Below the pieces are notes generated by a model, which saw only the letters and a list, made by a program, of their open reading frames with translations, was not told the DNA's origin and did no database searches. This document shows, one piece after another, positions 52,011 to 61,692 of a stretch of 64,000 nucleotides of DNA. The DNA comes from Rhodospirillaceae bacterium. Its GTDB lineage: Bacteria > Pseudomonadota > Alphaproteobacteria > Rhodospirillales > Casp-alpha2. The stretch lies in the NCBI GenBank assembly GCA_002706405.1, contig PALN01000045.1, positions 31,110 through 95,109 on the forward strand, read 5' to 3'. Position 1 is the first letter of the stretch, and each line of letters opens with the position of its first letter. Made by a program: the position numbers and the translations under genes.

Positions 52011-54380
52011 CTAGCCGCACTTTGAATAACCACAAGACGTGCAGGTATCACAGCCTTCCTGGCGCATCAGCGAGGCCTGGGCGCATTTCGGGCATTGCCG
52101 GAAGGGAGCACCGCCGGTCAGGAGCGCGCTGTCCTGGCCCACGGCCTTGGGCAGTTCCTGGGTGTCCGTGTCGCGCTTGTCCTTGTCCGGATTGGGCAGG
52201 AAGCCCGACTGGATCATGTGCTGTTCGATGACCCCGCCGATGGCGGCCAGCAGCGACGGCACGTAGCGGCCGTTCATCCATTGCCCGCCGCGCGGGTCGA
52301 ACACGGCCTTCAGTTCCTCGACCACGAAGCTGACGTCGCCGCCGCGCCGGAACACGGCGGAGATCATGCGCGTAAGCGCCACGGTCCAGGCGTAATGTTC
52401 CGTGTTCTTGGAGTTGATGAAAATCTCGAACGGGCGGATGCGTCCGCTGTCGTCCATCACGTCGTTGATGGTGATGTAGAGCGCATGATCGCTTTCCGGC
52501 CAGCGCACCTTATAGGTCCGCCCCGGCAGCTCGCCCGGCCGGTCGAGGGGCTGGAACATGCGCACGACCGAGCCGGAGTCGCCTTCGTCCACGGGCAGCG
52601 CCTTGCGCGTCGCCGGCTCCAGCGGCAGTTCCGGTTCGTCCGTCGCCGCCGTCTTCTGGCTGTCCTTGACCTCCAGCACCGCCCCGGTGACGTCGTTGGG
52701 CCGGTAGGTCGTGCAACCCTTGCAGCCCAGATCGTAGGCCTGCATGTAGATGTCCTTGAAGTCGTCGAAGTCGATGCTTTCCGGCACGTTGATGGTCTTG
52801 GAGATCGAGGAATCGATGTACTTCTGCACCGCCGCCTGCATGACCAGATGGTCGTTGGGGCTGAGGCTTTGCGCGTCGACGAAGGCGTCGGTCAGCGGCG
52901 CGTCTTCGCCGCGCATGCGCTTGTAAAGGCGATAGGCGTAATCGGTGACTTCTTCCTCGCGCCGGGTGCCGTCGGGCATTAGCACGTGGCGGGTGTACTT
53001 GAAGGAAAACACCGGCTCCAGCCCCGAGGACACGTTGTCGGCAAACAGCGAGATCGTGCCCGTGGGGGCGACGGAGGTCAGCAGCGCGTTGCGGATGCCG
53101 TGCTGGGATATGGCGTCCTTCACATCCTGGTCCAGGGTCTGGATATGCTCGCCGGCCAGATAGGCGTCCCGGTCATACAGCGGGAAGGCGCCCTTTTCAC
53201 GGGCCAGATCGACGGAGGCGAGATAGGCCGCGCGCTGGATCGCGCGCAGCCATTGTTCGGTCATGCGCACGGCCTGCGATCCACCGTACCGCGCCCCGCA
53301 CATGATCAGCGCGTCGGCCAGACCCGTGACGCCGAGCCCGATGCGGCGCTTGGCCTGGGCTTCCTGGCGCTGAGCTTCGAGCGGGAAATTGGAGGTATCG
53401 ACCACGTTGTCCATCATGCGCACGGCCGTGCGGACCAGGGTATCCAGGGCCGCGGCATCGACGCCGGCGCCGTCCTCGAACGGCCGGTCGACCAGCCGCG
53501 CCAGATTGATCGAGCCCAGCAGACAAGCGCCATACGGCGGCAGCGGTTGTTCGCCGCAGGGATTGGTGGCGTGGATGGTTTCGCAATAGTTCAGGTTGTT
53601 GCGGGCGTTGATGCGGTCGATGAAGATCACCCCCGGCTCGGCATAGGCGAAGGTGCCGCGCATGATCTTGTCCCACAGCTCCCGGGCCGGCAGGGTGCGA
53701 TAGGCGGTGCCGCCGAAGGTCAGTTCCCACGGCCCGTCTTCCTTGACCGCGCGCATGAAGTCGTCGGTCACCAGGACCGACAGGTTGAACATGCGCAGTC
53801 GCCCGGGCTCCCGCTTGGCGGCGATGAAATCCTCGATATCCGGATGGTCGCAACGCATGGTCGCCATCATCGCCCCCCGGCGCGAGCCGGCCGACATGAT
53901 GGTGCGGCACATGCTGTCCCACACGTCCATGAACGACAGCGGACCCGAGGCGTCGGCGCCGACGCGTTTGACCAGGGCCCCCTTGGGACGCAGGGTCGAG
54001 AAGTCATAACCGATGCCGCCGCCCTGCTGCATGGTCAGGGCCGCTTCCTTCAGGTTGTCGAATATGCCCGACATGTCGTCGGGGATTTCGCCCATGACGA
54101 AGCAGTTGAACAGGGTCACCATGCGCTCCGTCCCCGCACCGGAAATGATGCGCCCGGCGGGCAGGAACTTGAACCCGGTGAGGGCGTCCTTGAAGCGCGG
54201 CGCCCAAACCTCGGGATCGGCTTCCTTGGCCGCCAAGGCCGTCGCGACCCGGTTCCAGGTGTCGTCGATGGTCTTGTCCACGGGCCGGCCTTCCGGTGAT
54301 TTCAACCGGTACTTCATGTCCCAGATCTGCTGGGAAATGGCGGCGATCGGCGCATTCGGCGTGGCAGGCGGTTGTGACAC
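52011..54380 (-). CDS. nrdJ: Adenosylcobalamin-dependent (class II) ribonucleotide reductase
   Basis: 789 aa from GTG 54380 with AAAGGA upstream. Class II motifs: NLNYCETIHATNPCGEQPL with the catalytic Cys region, LLGSINLARL, and the second half with GCKGCTTYRPND. Zinc ribbon at the C-terminus (CPKCAQASL...CDTCTSCGYSKCG) supplies the redox cysteines. Makes dNDPs without oxygen. Single gene, no nrdR next to it. Confidence 0.95.
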   Translation of the reverse strand: MSQPPATPNAPIAAISQQIWDMKYRLKSPEGRPVDKTIDDTWNRVATALAAKEADPEVWAPRFKDALTGFKFLPAGRIISGAGTERMVTLFNCFVMGEIPDDMSGIFDNLKEAALTMQQGGGIGYDFSTLRPKGALVKRVGADASGPLSFMDVWDSMCRTIMSAGSRRGAMMATMRCDHPDIEDFIAAKREPGRLRMFNLSVLVTDDFMRAVKEDGPWELTFGGTAYRTLPARELWDKIMRGTFAYAEPGVIFIDRINARNNLNYCETIHATNPCGEQPLPPYGACLLGSINLARLVDRPFEDGAGVDAAALDTLVRTAVRMMDNVVDTSNFPLEAQRQEAQAKRRIGLGVTGLADALIMCGARYGGSQAVRMTEQWLRAIQRAAYLASVDLAREKGAFPLYDRDAYLAGEHIQTLDQDVKDAISQHGIRNALLTSVAPTGTISLFADNVSSGLEPVFSFKYTRHVLMPDGTRREEEVTDYAYRLYKRMRGEDAPLTDAFVDAQSLSPNDHLVMQAAVQKYIDSSISKTINVPESIDFDDFKDIYMQAYDLGCKGCTTYRPNDVTGAVLEVKDSQKTAATDEPELPLEPATRKALPVDEGDSGSVVRMFQPLDRPGELPGRTYKVRWPESDHALYITINDVMDDSGRIRPFEIFINSKNTEHYAWTVALTRMISAVFRRGGDVSFVVEELKAVFDPRGGQWMNGRYVPSLLAAIGGVIEQHMIQSGFLPNPDKDKRDTDTQELPKAVGQDSALLTGGAPFRQCPKCAQASLMRQEGCDTCTSCGYSKCG

Positions 54381-54416
54381 GGGCCCGTAATCCTTTGGTG
54401 ATGGAAAGTTTCAATA

Positions 54417-54445
54417 AGTGTAGGTGGTTAGCCCCATGGGGTCAA
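54417..54445 (-). promoter_or_regulatory. Sigma-70-type promoter of nrdJ
   Basis: TTGACC (-35, 54440-54445) and TACACT (-10, 54417-54422) on the minus strand with a 17-nt spacer; the GTG is about 30 nt past the predicted start. No cobalamin-riboswitch core fits in so short a leader. Confidence 0.6.
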
Positions 54446-54550
54446 TTTTTTGTTCTCTTTATGTTTCCCACAGGCCGCACCAAAACGCCCCCAGAACGGC
54501 CCACAGGAAGGCCGCCCCGAACATAGCACTGAGCAGGCGATTGAGAAGTT

Positions 54551-55327
54551 TTACCCGTTTTCCACAGCGGGGCGGGGGGCGGGCAGCCAGGGATAGCGGG
54601 CGCGCTTTTCCGCCATCAGTTTGGCGCTTTCGCCCTCGACCCGGCCTTGCAGCAGGCCCAGGAATTCGCGGCGGTCGCCGCCCGGCTGGATCGGCTCCAT
54701 GAACCGGATGGTGATCTCGCCGGGATACTTGAGCGCCGCCATGCGGCCCCAGAACAGGCCGGAATCGAGCGCCACCGGCACCACGGGCACGTCCGTGTCG
54801 CGGTAGATCGCGGCGATGCCCGGGTGGTAGTCGACCTTTTGATCGGGGGCCGTGCGGGTACCCTCGGGAAAGATCACGACCTGGCTGCCGCGGGCCAGGG
54901 CCTCCCGCACGCCGACCACCAGATGCTTGAGCGCCTTGGCCCCGGCCTTGCGGTCGACCACGACGCAGCCGGCCTTATAAAAGCCCCAGCCCCAGAACGG
55001 GATGCGCGTCAGTTCCTTCTTCACGACATAGACCGGATCGGGCAGCAGGACATGGAACACCATGGTGTCCCACGCACTTTGATGCTTGGAGGCGATCACG
55101 CAGGGGCCCGGCGGAATGTTGTCCAGACCCTCGGCGCGCCAACTCAATCCGACCACCCACTTCAACAGGAAGCGCACGCCGATGCCCCAGACCTTGACGA
55201 TGGTCTGCATGAACTTGCGCGGGAAGATCAACGAGATCGGCACGAAGATGGAGCACAGCGTGCTCCACGGAAAGAACAGCCCCCCGAACAGGATCGAGCG
55301 GACGAGGATCATCGTCGGCCCTCTCAT
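54551..55327 (-). CDS. plsC: 1-acyl-sn-glycerol-3-phosphate acyltransferase
   Basis: 258 aa from ATG 55327, which overlaps the YdcF-like stop (ATGA). Acyltransferase motifs: SKHQSAWDT (H-x4-D, about 76-82), FPEGTRT (about 153) and VVPVALDSG. N-terminal membrane helix. Makes phosphatidic acid. Last gene of the ftsE-ftsX-ydcF-plsC run. Confidence 0.92.
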   Translation of the reverse strand: MRGPTMILVRSILFGGLFFPWSTLCSIFVPISLIFPRKFMQTIVKVWGIGVRFLLKWVVGLSWRAEGLDNIPPGPCVIASKHQSAWDTMVFHVLLPDPVYVVKKELTRIPFWGWGFYKAGCVVVDRKAGAKALKHLVVGVREALARGSQVVIFPEGTRTAPDQKVDYHPGIAAIYRDTDVPVVPVALDSGLFWGRMAALKYPGEITIRFMEPIQPGGDRREFLGLLQGRVEGESAKLMAEKRARYPWLPAPRPAVENG

Positions 55328-55959
55328 TTGACGATCGGGCGCCGGGGCGCGAACAGGCTCGTCACCCAATGCCGGGCGCGGGCGAACAGCCACTTATTGT
55401 ATTCGGACACGATCAGGCTGGCCGTGCCGGGCCAGGCCCACCAGAACTTCTGCTTCACATGCTCGGGGAACACGGGATTGGGAATAACCTCGACCCCCGG
55501 CATGAAGAAATGGAACTCGGCCAAGGAGCGCGGCATGTGGTAGGCCCCGGTCACCAGACGCAGCGATGTGAACCCCCGCTTGGCCATCCAAACCCGCGTC
55601 TCGGCCGCGTTGCCCACGGTGTTGACGGCGTTGCCGATGCCGATGCGGGGCTCCAGGCCTTCGGGTTCGCGCTTGGAAATCTGCACCAGGCGTTCCACAT
55701 CGAGCCCGTGATAAACACCCGACACGAACAACTGCCCGGCAAGATCGCGGGCCAGCAGGTCCAATCCTTCATCAAGCCGCCCGCTGCCGCCGGTCAGCAC
55801 GACGATGGCATCCGTGCGGGTGCCCGGGTCCTCGACCTTCAGGGGAATGGTATCGGCGAACTGGAACAGGCCGACGCCCCAGATAATGACGACGATGACC
55901 AGCATGGCCAGCAGACGGCCCATCCCCACCGGGGTACTGCGGCGCGGGCGCCGGCTCAT
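55324..55959 (-). CDS. YdcF/DUF218 family protein
   Basis: 211 aa. One membrane helix (MGRLLAMLVIVVIIWGVGLFQF) and a DUF218 domain: IVVLTGGSGRLDEGLDLL, LFVSGVY, NTVGNAAETRVWM and SLRLVTGAYHMPRSLAEF. The family is linked to envelope polysaccharide or ElyC-like functions. Overlaps ftsX by 1 nt and plsC by 4 nt. Confidence 0.9.
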   Translation of the reverse strand: MSRRPRRSTPVGMGRLLAMLVIVVIIWGVGLFQFADTIPLKVEDPGTRTDAIVVLTGGSGRLDEGLDLLARDLAGQLFVSGVYHGLDVERLVQISKREPEGLEPRIGIGNAVNTVGNAAETRVWMAKRGFTSLRLVTGAYHMPRSLAEFHFFMPGVEVIPNPVFPEHVKQKFWWAWPGTASLIVSEYNKWLFARARHWVTSLFAPRRPIVK

Positions 55960-56855
55960 CAGGACATCCTCTTGAGGTTACGCATGACGGTCGACCGCGC
56001 GGTCAGCATGGCGAGCAGCGCCACGGCCACGGGAAGGAACAGGAATCCCATCGCCTTGAGCACGCCCAAGTCAGGCTTCGGCACCATTGTCGCCCCCGTT
56101 TCCAATGCCAGATAGCCGATCCCGGCCAGGGTCGGCACGGCGAGCGCCAGGCCGAGAAACCCGCCCTTGAGCCCCAGACCGAGCGCGCGCGCGGCGAACT
56201 GGCGCGCGATATAGGCGTCCTGGGCCCCGATCAGGTGCAGGACTTCGATGGCCTCGCGGTGGATGGCCAGGCCCGTGCGGGTGGTGAACACGACGGTGCC
56301 GATGGTCGCCAAGGCGATCAGGCCCAGCACGGCCCAGGCAAGAACCTGGATCACCGTGACCAGACGCACCAGCTGGCTGAGCCACACCCGGTGGTCGTCG
56401 ACCGAGACCCCCGGCACGCGGGCCTGCAGTTCCTTGGCCAAGCTCTGGGCGTCCAAATCCGCATCACGGTCCACGGTGACGTCGATCAGCATGGGGATCG
56501 GCAGGTCCTGGGCCTGTCCGGTGTCGCCGATCCAGGGTTTCAGCAAGTCGAACAGGCGGTCCTTGGACAGCGTTTCGTAGCGTTCCACCCCCGGCTTGGC
56601 GGCCAGCACGGCGAGCACCTGGCCCAGGCGCTGCTCGTCCTCGCGGGCATTGGCGCCCGGCGGCACCTGAACCGACACGGTCGCGTTGAGCCCCGTGTCC
56701 CAGCGTTTGACCGCGTCGTTGAGGATCAGCATCCCGGCCAGCGCCAAGGCCGACAGGAACACCATGAAGGCGATCAGCCAGGGCAGGAATCGGCCCAGGG
56801 TATCTTCGTTCATCGGCAGGTCGGAGCGGCGGCGGAGCATATCGGTTTGCGTCAA
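55959..56855 (-). CDS. ftsX: Cell-division ABC permease FtsX
   Basis: 298 aa if it starts at TTG 56855, overlapping the ftsE stop; ATG 56840 is the alternative. FtsX layout: a first helix (FLPWLIAFMVFLSALALAGM), a periplasmic domain (about 50-160) and three C-terminal helices, with EVLHLIGAQDAYIARQFAARA as the coupling segment. With FtsE it controls wall hydrolases during division. Confidence 0.9.
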   Translation of the reverse strand: MTQTDMLRRRSDLPMNEDTLGRFLPWLIAFMVFLSALALAGMLILNDAVKRWDTGLNATVSVQVPPGANAREDEQRLGQVLAVLAAKPGVERYETLSKDRLFDLLKPWIGDTGQAQDLPIPMLIDVTVDRDADLDAQSLAKELQARVPGVSVDDHRVWLSQLVRLVTVIQVLAWAVLGLIALATIGTVVFTTRTGLAIHREAIEVLHLIGAQDAYIARQFAARALGLGLKGGFLGLALAVPTLAGIGYLALETGATMVPKPDLGVLKAMGFLFLPVAVALLAMLTARSTVMRNLKRMS

Positions 56856-57634
56856 TGAATTCGGGTGAAGCCGGGGCCGGCCGACGCGGCGCCGGCGCCG
56901 ATGCCCGGTTCGTCCAGGCGCAGGTCGGAAATGATTTCCGCTTCGTCCGTGTTCAGGCGCCCGTTTTCCAGGCGCATGACGGGGTGCGCCATCTGGCGCA
57001 CGATTCCCAGGTTGTGGGTCGCGACGATCACGGTGGTGCCCAGCTTGTTCAGTTCCTCGAACAAATGCATCAGGCGCAGGCCCATCTTGTCGTCGACATT
57101 GCCGGTCGGTTCATCCGCCAGCAGAAGCTTGGGCCGCGTGATCACGGCCCGCGCGATGGCGATGCGCTGTTGCTGGCCGCCGGACAGGGTCGGCGGGCGC
57201 GAATTCAGATGATCCTTCAATCCGACCCAGGACAGCAATTCCTCGACGTGGCGGCGCACGTCGCTTTCCCGGGCACCCGCTACGCGCATGGGCAAGGCCA
57301 CGTTGTCGAACGCCGACAGATGGTCGAGCAGGCGGAATTCCTGGAACACCACACCGACCCGCCGGCGCAAACGCGGCAATTCGCTCCGCGACATGCTGGC
57401 CACGTTGCGCCCGAACAAGGAAATCTGCCCGCGCGTCGGCCGCAGGGCCATGTAGAGAAGCTTCAGCAGAGACGATTTGCCGGCGCCGCTTTCGCCCAGA
57501 AGAAAGCGAAAGGACGATGGTCCCAGGGCAAAGGTGATGTCCTGCAGCACCTCGGGCCCCAGTCCATAGCGCAGTCCGACGTTTTCGAAGCGGACGATGC
57601 TTTCGGGATCGCTGTCTCTCACCTTTGGGGGCAC
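56852..57634 (-). CDS. ftsE: Cell-division ATP-binding protein FtsE
   Basis: 260 aa from GTG 57634; GTG 57622 is also possible. Walker [12 protein letters not shown], signature [15 protein letters not shown], Walker [14 protein letters not shown]. About 30 residues longer at the C-terminus than many FtsE proteins ([19 protein letters not shown]). Overlaps ftsX by 4 nt. Divergent from the zinc-ribbon gene. Confidence 0.93.
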   Translation of the reverse strand: MPPKVRDSDPESIVRFENVGLRYGLGPEVLQDITFALGPSSFRFLLGESGAGKSSLLKLLYMALRPTRGQISLFGRNVASMSRSELPRLRRRVGVVFQEFRLLDHLSAFDNVALPMRVAGARESDVRRHVEELLSWVGLKDHLNSRPPTLSGGQQQRIAIARAVITRPKLLLADEPTGNVDDKMGLRLMHLFEELNKLGTTVIVATHNLGIVRQMAHPVMRLENGRLNTDEAEIISDLRLDEPGIGAGAASAGPGFTRIH

Positions 57635-57814
57635 CTTGATCGGGCTCTCGGGGACTTTAGGGAAAAATTCACCAATAACCGGCTATTCCCTTTAAGGAAC
57701 AATGCCATGGGGCCGCGCCGGCGTCCAGGGAAGGGGCAAAAGCCCTTGGGTTTGCTTGGCTTGCTTTCCTATTTGCCGACGCATATAAAGTCCATGGGTG
57801 GAATCGGGGTAAAT

Positions 57815-58885
57815 ATGCTGGTTACCTGTCCAAATTGTCGCACGCGCTACATGCTGCAACCCGCGCAGCTTGGGCAGGGGCGAAATGTAAGGTGCTCGAA
57901 CTGCAGTAATGTGTGGTTCGCCGACCCGCGTGAAGCGCTGCCCGATCCGCAGCCGGACCCCCCCCGCGCCGCGGCGCCCGCCGGTTATCCGCCCCACCAA
58001 CAGATGTACGCGCAGCCGGGCCATGGCGCGGCACCCGCGCCCTATCCGCCGCAGGGCTATGCGCCGGCACAGCCCCCTGCGCCGCAGGCCGCACCGTCAC
58101 CGCCCCCGCCACCGGCCCCTGAGCCGGCCCCCATGCCGCCGCCCCCGGCGCCGGAACCGGCGGACGAGCCCGATCCCATCATCGAGCCCGACAACCTGAT
58201 CGAGGACGCGCAAGACGACAACGACATGGGCGTCCTGCCCAACGACATCGACGCCATGTTCGAGGATGACGACGACGACATCGAGCCGTTCGAATCCCTG
58301 ATCAACAACGACGACGAGGAAGACGACCTGGACTCCATCGAGTCCCCGGACCAGATGGACGACTCGGACTACATTCCCGACGTGTTCACGGCCGAGGAAC
58401 AGGATCCGGACGACGATCTGCCGAAGAAAAGCATCCTGGGCAAGGTCATCGCCGTGTTCTTCGTGCTGCTGATCGGCGGACTGCTTGCCGGCACCTTCTT
58501 CTTCAAGGACGAACTGGTCGCCAAGGTCCCGCAGCTCGACGACGTATTCAAGATGGTCGGCTTCCACCAGGTCGGCGACGGCCTGCAGATCCAGCGCGTC
58601 GAACACGCCCAAGAAACGGACAAGGGCCTGGAGGTCCTGGTCATTCGCGGTCAGATCGAGAACGTCGCCGACGGCACCCGCCCCGTTCCCATGATGCGGG
58701 CGATCCTGTTCGATTCCGAAGGGGAAACGATCCAGCACGTCGATGCGGCACCGTTGAAGAGCGAACTGGGGAAGGGCAAGACGATGTCCTTCAAGATCCG
58801 GATTCACGAACCGTCGCCGTTGCGCCGACGCATCAAGGTCATCTTCATCGACCCCAAGGACGCGGCGGCCGCACCCCAGCATTAG
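57815..58885 (+). CDS. MJ0042-type zinc-ribbon, DUF3426 membrane protein
   Basis: 356 aa from ATG 57815 (MLVTCPNCRTRY). N-terminal C4 ribbon CPNC...CSNC (about residues 5-31), then Pro-rich (about 50-115) and very acidic (about 118-205) segments, a membrane helix (VIAVFFVLLIGGLLAGTFFF) and a C-terminal DUF3426 domain. Such proteins sit next to ftsE or lysA in many alphaproteobacteria. Function unknown. Confidence 0.88.
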   Translation: MLVTCPNCRTRYMLQPAQLGQGRNVRCSNCSNVWFADPREALPDPQPDPPRAAAPAGYPPHQQMYAQPGHGAAPAPYPPQGYAPAQPPAPQAAPSPPPPPAPEPAPMPPPPAPEPADEPDPIIEPDNLIEDAQDDNDMGVLPNDIDAMFEDDDDDIEPFESLINNDDEEDDLDSIESPDQMDDSDYIPDVFTAEEQDPDDDLPKKSILGKVIAVFFVLLIGGLLAGTFFFKDELVAKVPQLDDVFKMVGFHQVGDGLQIQRVEHAQETDKGLEVLVIRGQIENVADGTRPVPMMRAILFDSEGETIQHVDAAPLKSELGKGKTMSFKIRIHEPSPLRRRIKVIFIDPKDAAAAPQH

Positions 58886-58925
58886 GCGGCGGCCCAATCC
58901 ACGTCGCGGCCATTCCCGACGGAAA

Positions 58926-61571
58926 TCAGAACTGCTTGAGCAGGCGGTCGATGTAATCGCGTTCCAGCGGCGGCCGCTGGCGTTCGCCGGAGCGCTTGCG
59001 CAGTTCGTCGAGAATTTCCCGCGCCCTGCGCATCTCCATGCGTGACGGGACGTCGACATCGCCGTCGACCGAGCCCCCGAATGCGCCGCCGGACCCTCGG
59101 CCGAACGGGTCCTGGCCGCGCCCGCGGCCTTGCTGGCCCTGCCGCCCGGGGCGCAGGCCGAGCTGCGGGCCGAACTGCTGCGCCATCTTCTGCGACATCT
59201 GGTCCTGGGATTTCTGCAGGTGGTCGAGGGCTTCCGTCTGGTTCGGCACGGCATTGTCCGGCTGGCCCTTGCCGAGGGCGCGCGACGCCTCGCGCATGGC
59301 CCGTTCGGCCTTGCCCATTTCGTCCGGAATATTGCCCAGCATTTCGTCCATCTGCAGCATCAGTTCGCCCAGGGCCCGGCGCAGCGCTTCCTGCTGGGCG
59401 CGGCCCTGCTGATTGGGATCGCCGCCCATGCCCGGGCGTGGCGTCGCACCGGGACGGGCCTGTTGCTGGCCCTGCCCTTCGCCCGGCTGCTCGCCTTGGC
59501 CCTGCTGTGGGCCCTGGCCCTCGCGCTGGAACGGCATCGGCCCTTCGGGGCCCTGTCGACCGCGCGGCGACAGGCGGTCCTGCTGGGCGCGCTGAAAGGT
59601 TTCGTCAAGCAGGCCGCGCTGGCGTTCCGTCAACTCGCGCAGCCCGTCCATCAGGCGCTTGGCCTCGGACATTTGCTGCTGTTCCTGGGGCGCCATGGCC
59701 ATGCCGCGGCGGATCTGATCAAGGGCCTTCTGCAACTGGGACAGCATCTGGCGGGCCGAATCCATGGCCCCGTTCCTCGCCATTTCGCGGGCCCGGTCCA
59801 ACATGTCCTGCAGATCACGGCTTTGCAGCGACTGCATGTTGGGGTCGAAGGCCGGCAGGTCCTTCAGGTCCTGGCGGGTCAGCTGTTCGGTCAGCGCCTT
59901 CAGATACTCGTCGAGGGCCTGACGCAGCTGGTCCATCAGGCGCTGGACCTCTTGGGAATCCGCTCCCTCGCGCATGGCCTGCATGACCTTGTCCTGCAGG
60001 TCCATCAACTCACGCTCGGCGACCGCGAAATCGCCGTCCTCGATGCGCAGCGCCGTGTCCCACAGAAGTTTCTGGACGCTGGCGATCTCCGTATCCTTGT
60101 CGCCGTTGTGCAGCAGGCGCGCCCCAGCCACGTTGATGGCGAGGAACACCACCGTATCGTTGAAAAAATGGTCGGGCTTGTGGAGCAGGTCTTCAAGAAC
60201 TTCGACCACCTCGATGATCACATCGGGCGAAGAGTCCGACAGCTTGCGCCGCTGTTCGACCAATGCCCGCGCGACCGGATGATTGAAAGTGCGCTGCGGC
60301 AACAGGAATTTCAGATCCTCGCTGGCGCCGACCTGACCGCGACCGTCCGTGGCTTCGATGCGGCCGACGACCTCGATCCCCGCCCAGGGATGAGAACTCA
60401 GATCGTGGACGCCGACGCCCTGGGTCAGCACGGTGCCAGGCTCGGCCAGCGGCAGGGCCAGGCGCACGATCTCGTCACCGCCGGGAACGGGGCGGCCGTT
60501 GGGATGACGGATGGTCATTTCCACGGAGGCCAGACCGTAATCGTCCTTGGCCTCGAACTCGGTCTTGAAGGACGCCCGCCCGGCCTGCGACGGCTTGGCG
60601 ATGAATTCCGCCGTCGGCGGCTTGTCGGCGACCACGACCAGGGGCCAGGCCGCCAGTCCCCGCCCGGCAACGGTCACGGAAATATCCTGCGTGCCCGGCG
60701 TATCGAGCAGGGTTTCCAGGCGGAAGCTGCCGGCCTCATGGCCGCTGCCGATGGGCGTGAACGGCGTTTCGAGCCCGCCCAGGATCAGGTCCGGTCTGCG
60801 CCCGACGCCGCCGACCTGGGCCAGCAGGGTCGAACCCTGAGGCACGGATATGGCGGCGTCAGCCGGCCTGTCGCCGGGTGCCGGCACCTTACCGCTACCG
60901 TTCAGTTCCAGATAAATCGGCGCCTGACGGGTATAGGCGGGCGGCGTGATCCAGATAGAAACGCTGAGTTGCTGTCCCATGGCGGCAGCCCCCAACGGGG
61001 TCACCGCGCGCATCAGGCGGCCGCCTGCATCGTTCCAGCCGACGACGATGCCGAGCACCAGCAGCACCAGCAGGGGGGCGCGGAATGCGCGCGGGTCGTG
61101 GCCCGCCACATTCGGGGACGGCGCGGCCAGCCGCATGCCGGCAATGCGCCCGGCCATGCGTTCCCGGTGGCGCTGCCACAGACGGCGCGCCAAGCGGTCG
61201 TCCATGCCGGCCAGCAGCCGGTCGTCGAGCGTTTCAAGCGGGCGGTGGTCGAAGCCGCTGTCGCCTTCCAGCCGATGGCGGGCGGCGGCGCGACTGACAT
61301 GAGGCCGATTGTCCCACGCGCGGCGCAGGGTCAGGGCCAGCAGACCGGCGAAGGCGACCAGCACGATGCCGTGCAGCCAGTGCGGCAAAAGGGGAAGGAT
61401 GTCGAGAAGCGCCAGGCCCATGAACAGGGCAAGGACGGCCAGCACGGGCCAAGCCAGCGGCCATAGTCTTTCAAGGAAAACGACGGCCTGCGCCAGCGGC
61501 AGCAGCAGGCGGTAGCGTAGACCCAATCCGGTGTCCGTCCGGCCGGTTGCCGGCGGCGGAGCATCCAGCAT
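58926..61571 (-). CDS. TIGR02302/DUF4175 family membrane protein
   Basis: 881 aa from ATG 61571 (MLDAPPPATG). Three N-terminal helices (about 20-90 and 155-175), a large periplasmic region and long helical coiled coils (about 470-700), then a Gln/Gly-rich low-complexity segment and a conserved C-terminal end (EILDELRKRSGERQRPPLERDYIDRLLKQF). Typical alphaproteobacterial family next to lysA; function unknown. Confidence 0.9.
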   Translation of the reverse strand: MLDAPPPATGRTDTGLGLRYRLLLPLAQAVVFLERLWPLAWPVLAVLALFMGLALLDILPLLPHWLHGIVLVAFAGLLALTLRRAWDNRPHVSRAAARHRLEGDSGFDHRPLETLDDRLLAGMDDRLARRLWQRHRERMAGRIAGMRLAAPSPNVAGHDPRAFRAPLLVLLVLGIVVGWNDAGGRLMRAVTPLGAAAMGQQLSVSIWITPPAYTRQAPIYLELNGSGKVPAPGDRPADAAISVPQGSTLLAQVGGVGRRPDLILGGLETPFTPIGSGHEAGSFRLETLLDTPGTQDISVTVAGRGLAAWPLVVVADKPPTAEFIAKPSQAGRASFKTEFEAKDDYGLASVEMTIRHPNGRPVPGGDEIVRLALPLAEPGTVLTQGVGVHDLSSHPWAGIEVVGRIEATDGRGQVGASEDLKFLLPQRTFNHPVARALVEQRRKLSDSSPDVIIEVVEVLEDLLHKPDHFFNDTVVFLAINVAGARLLHNGDKDTEIASVQKLLWDTALRIEDGDFAVAERELMDLQDKVMQAMREGADSQEVQRLMDQLRQALDEYLKALTEQLTRQDLKDLPAFDPNMQSLQSRDLQDMLDRAREMARNGAMDSARQMLSQLQKALDQIRRGMAMAPQEQQQMSEAKRLMDGLRELTERQRGLLDETFQRAQQDRLSPRGRQGPEGPMPFQREGQGPQQGQGEQPGEGQGQQQARPGATPRPGMGGDPNQQGRAQQEALRRALGELMLQMDEMLGNIPDEMGKAERAMREASRALGKGQPDNAVPNQTEALDHLQKSQDQMSQKMAQQFGPQLGLRPGRQGQQGRGRGQDPFGRGSGGAFGGSVDGDVDVPSRMEMRRAREILDELRKRSGERQRPPLERDYIDRLLKQF

Positions 61572-61692
61572 GCGGTGGGCTCCTTTTAACCTCGGGCGTT
61601 GTTCACCTGGAAATGGTAGGGCCGCCCAAGGCACCCCGCAACCCGTTTCCCACCGAAGGCCTCGAGGACCGGCGTCCGCCGGAACCCGACGG

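Noticed and set aside
52986..54299. 437-codon plus-strand open frame
   Set aside because: Antisense to nrdJ, which is complete and conserved.
54459..54524. 21-codon hydrophobic open frame on the minus strand before nrdJ
   Set aside because: Too short, no clear ribosome site, and it lies upstream of the nrdJ promoter; could be a remnant but cannot be supported.
54381..54550. Possible cobalamin riboswitch upstream of the B12-dependent RNR
   Set aside because: No B12-box-like core seen, and the leader after the predicted start is only about 30 nt.
59130..61466. 778-codon plus-strand open frame
   Set aside because: Antisense to the TIGR02302/DUF4175 gene; His/Gln/Leu-rich shadow.
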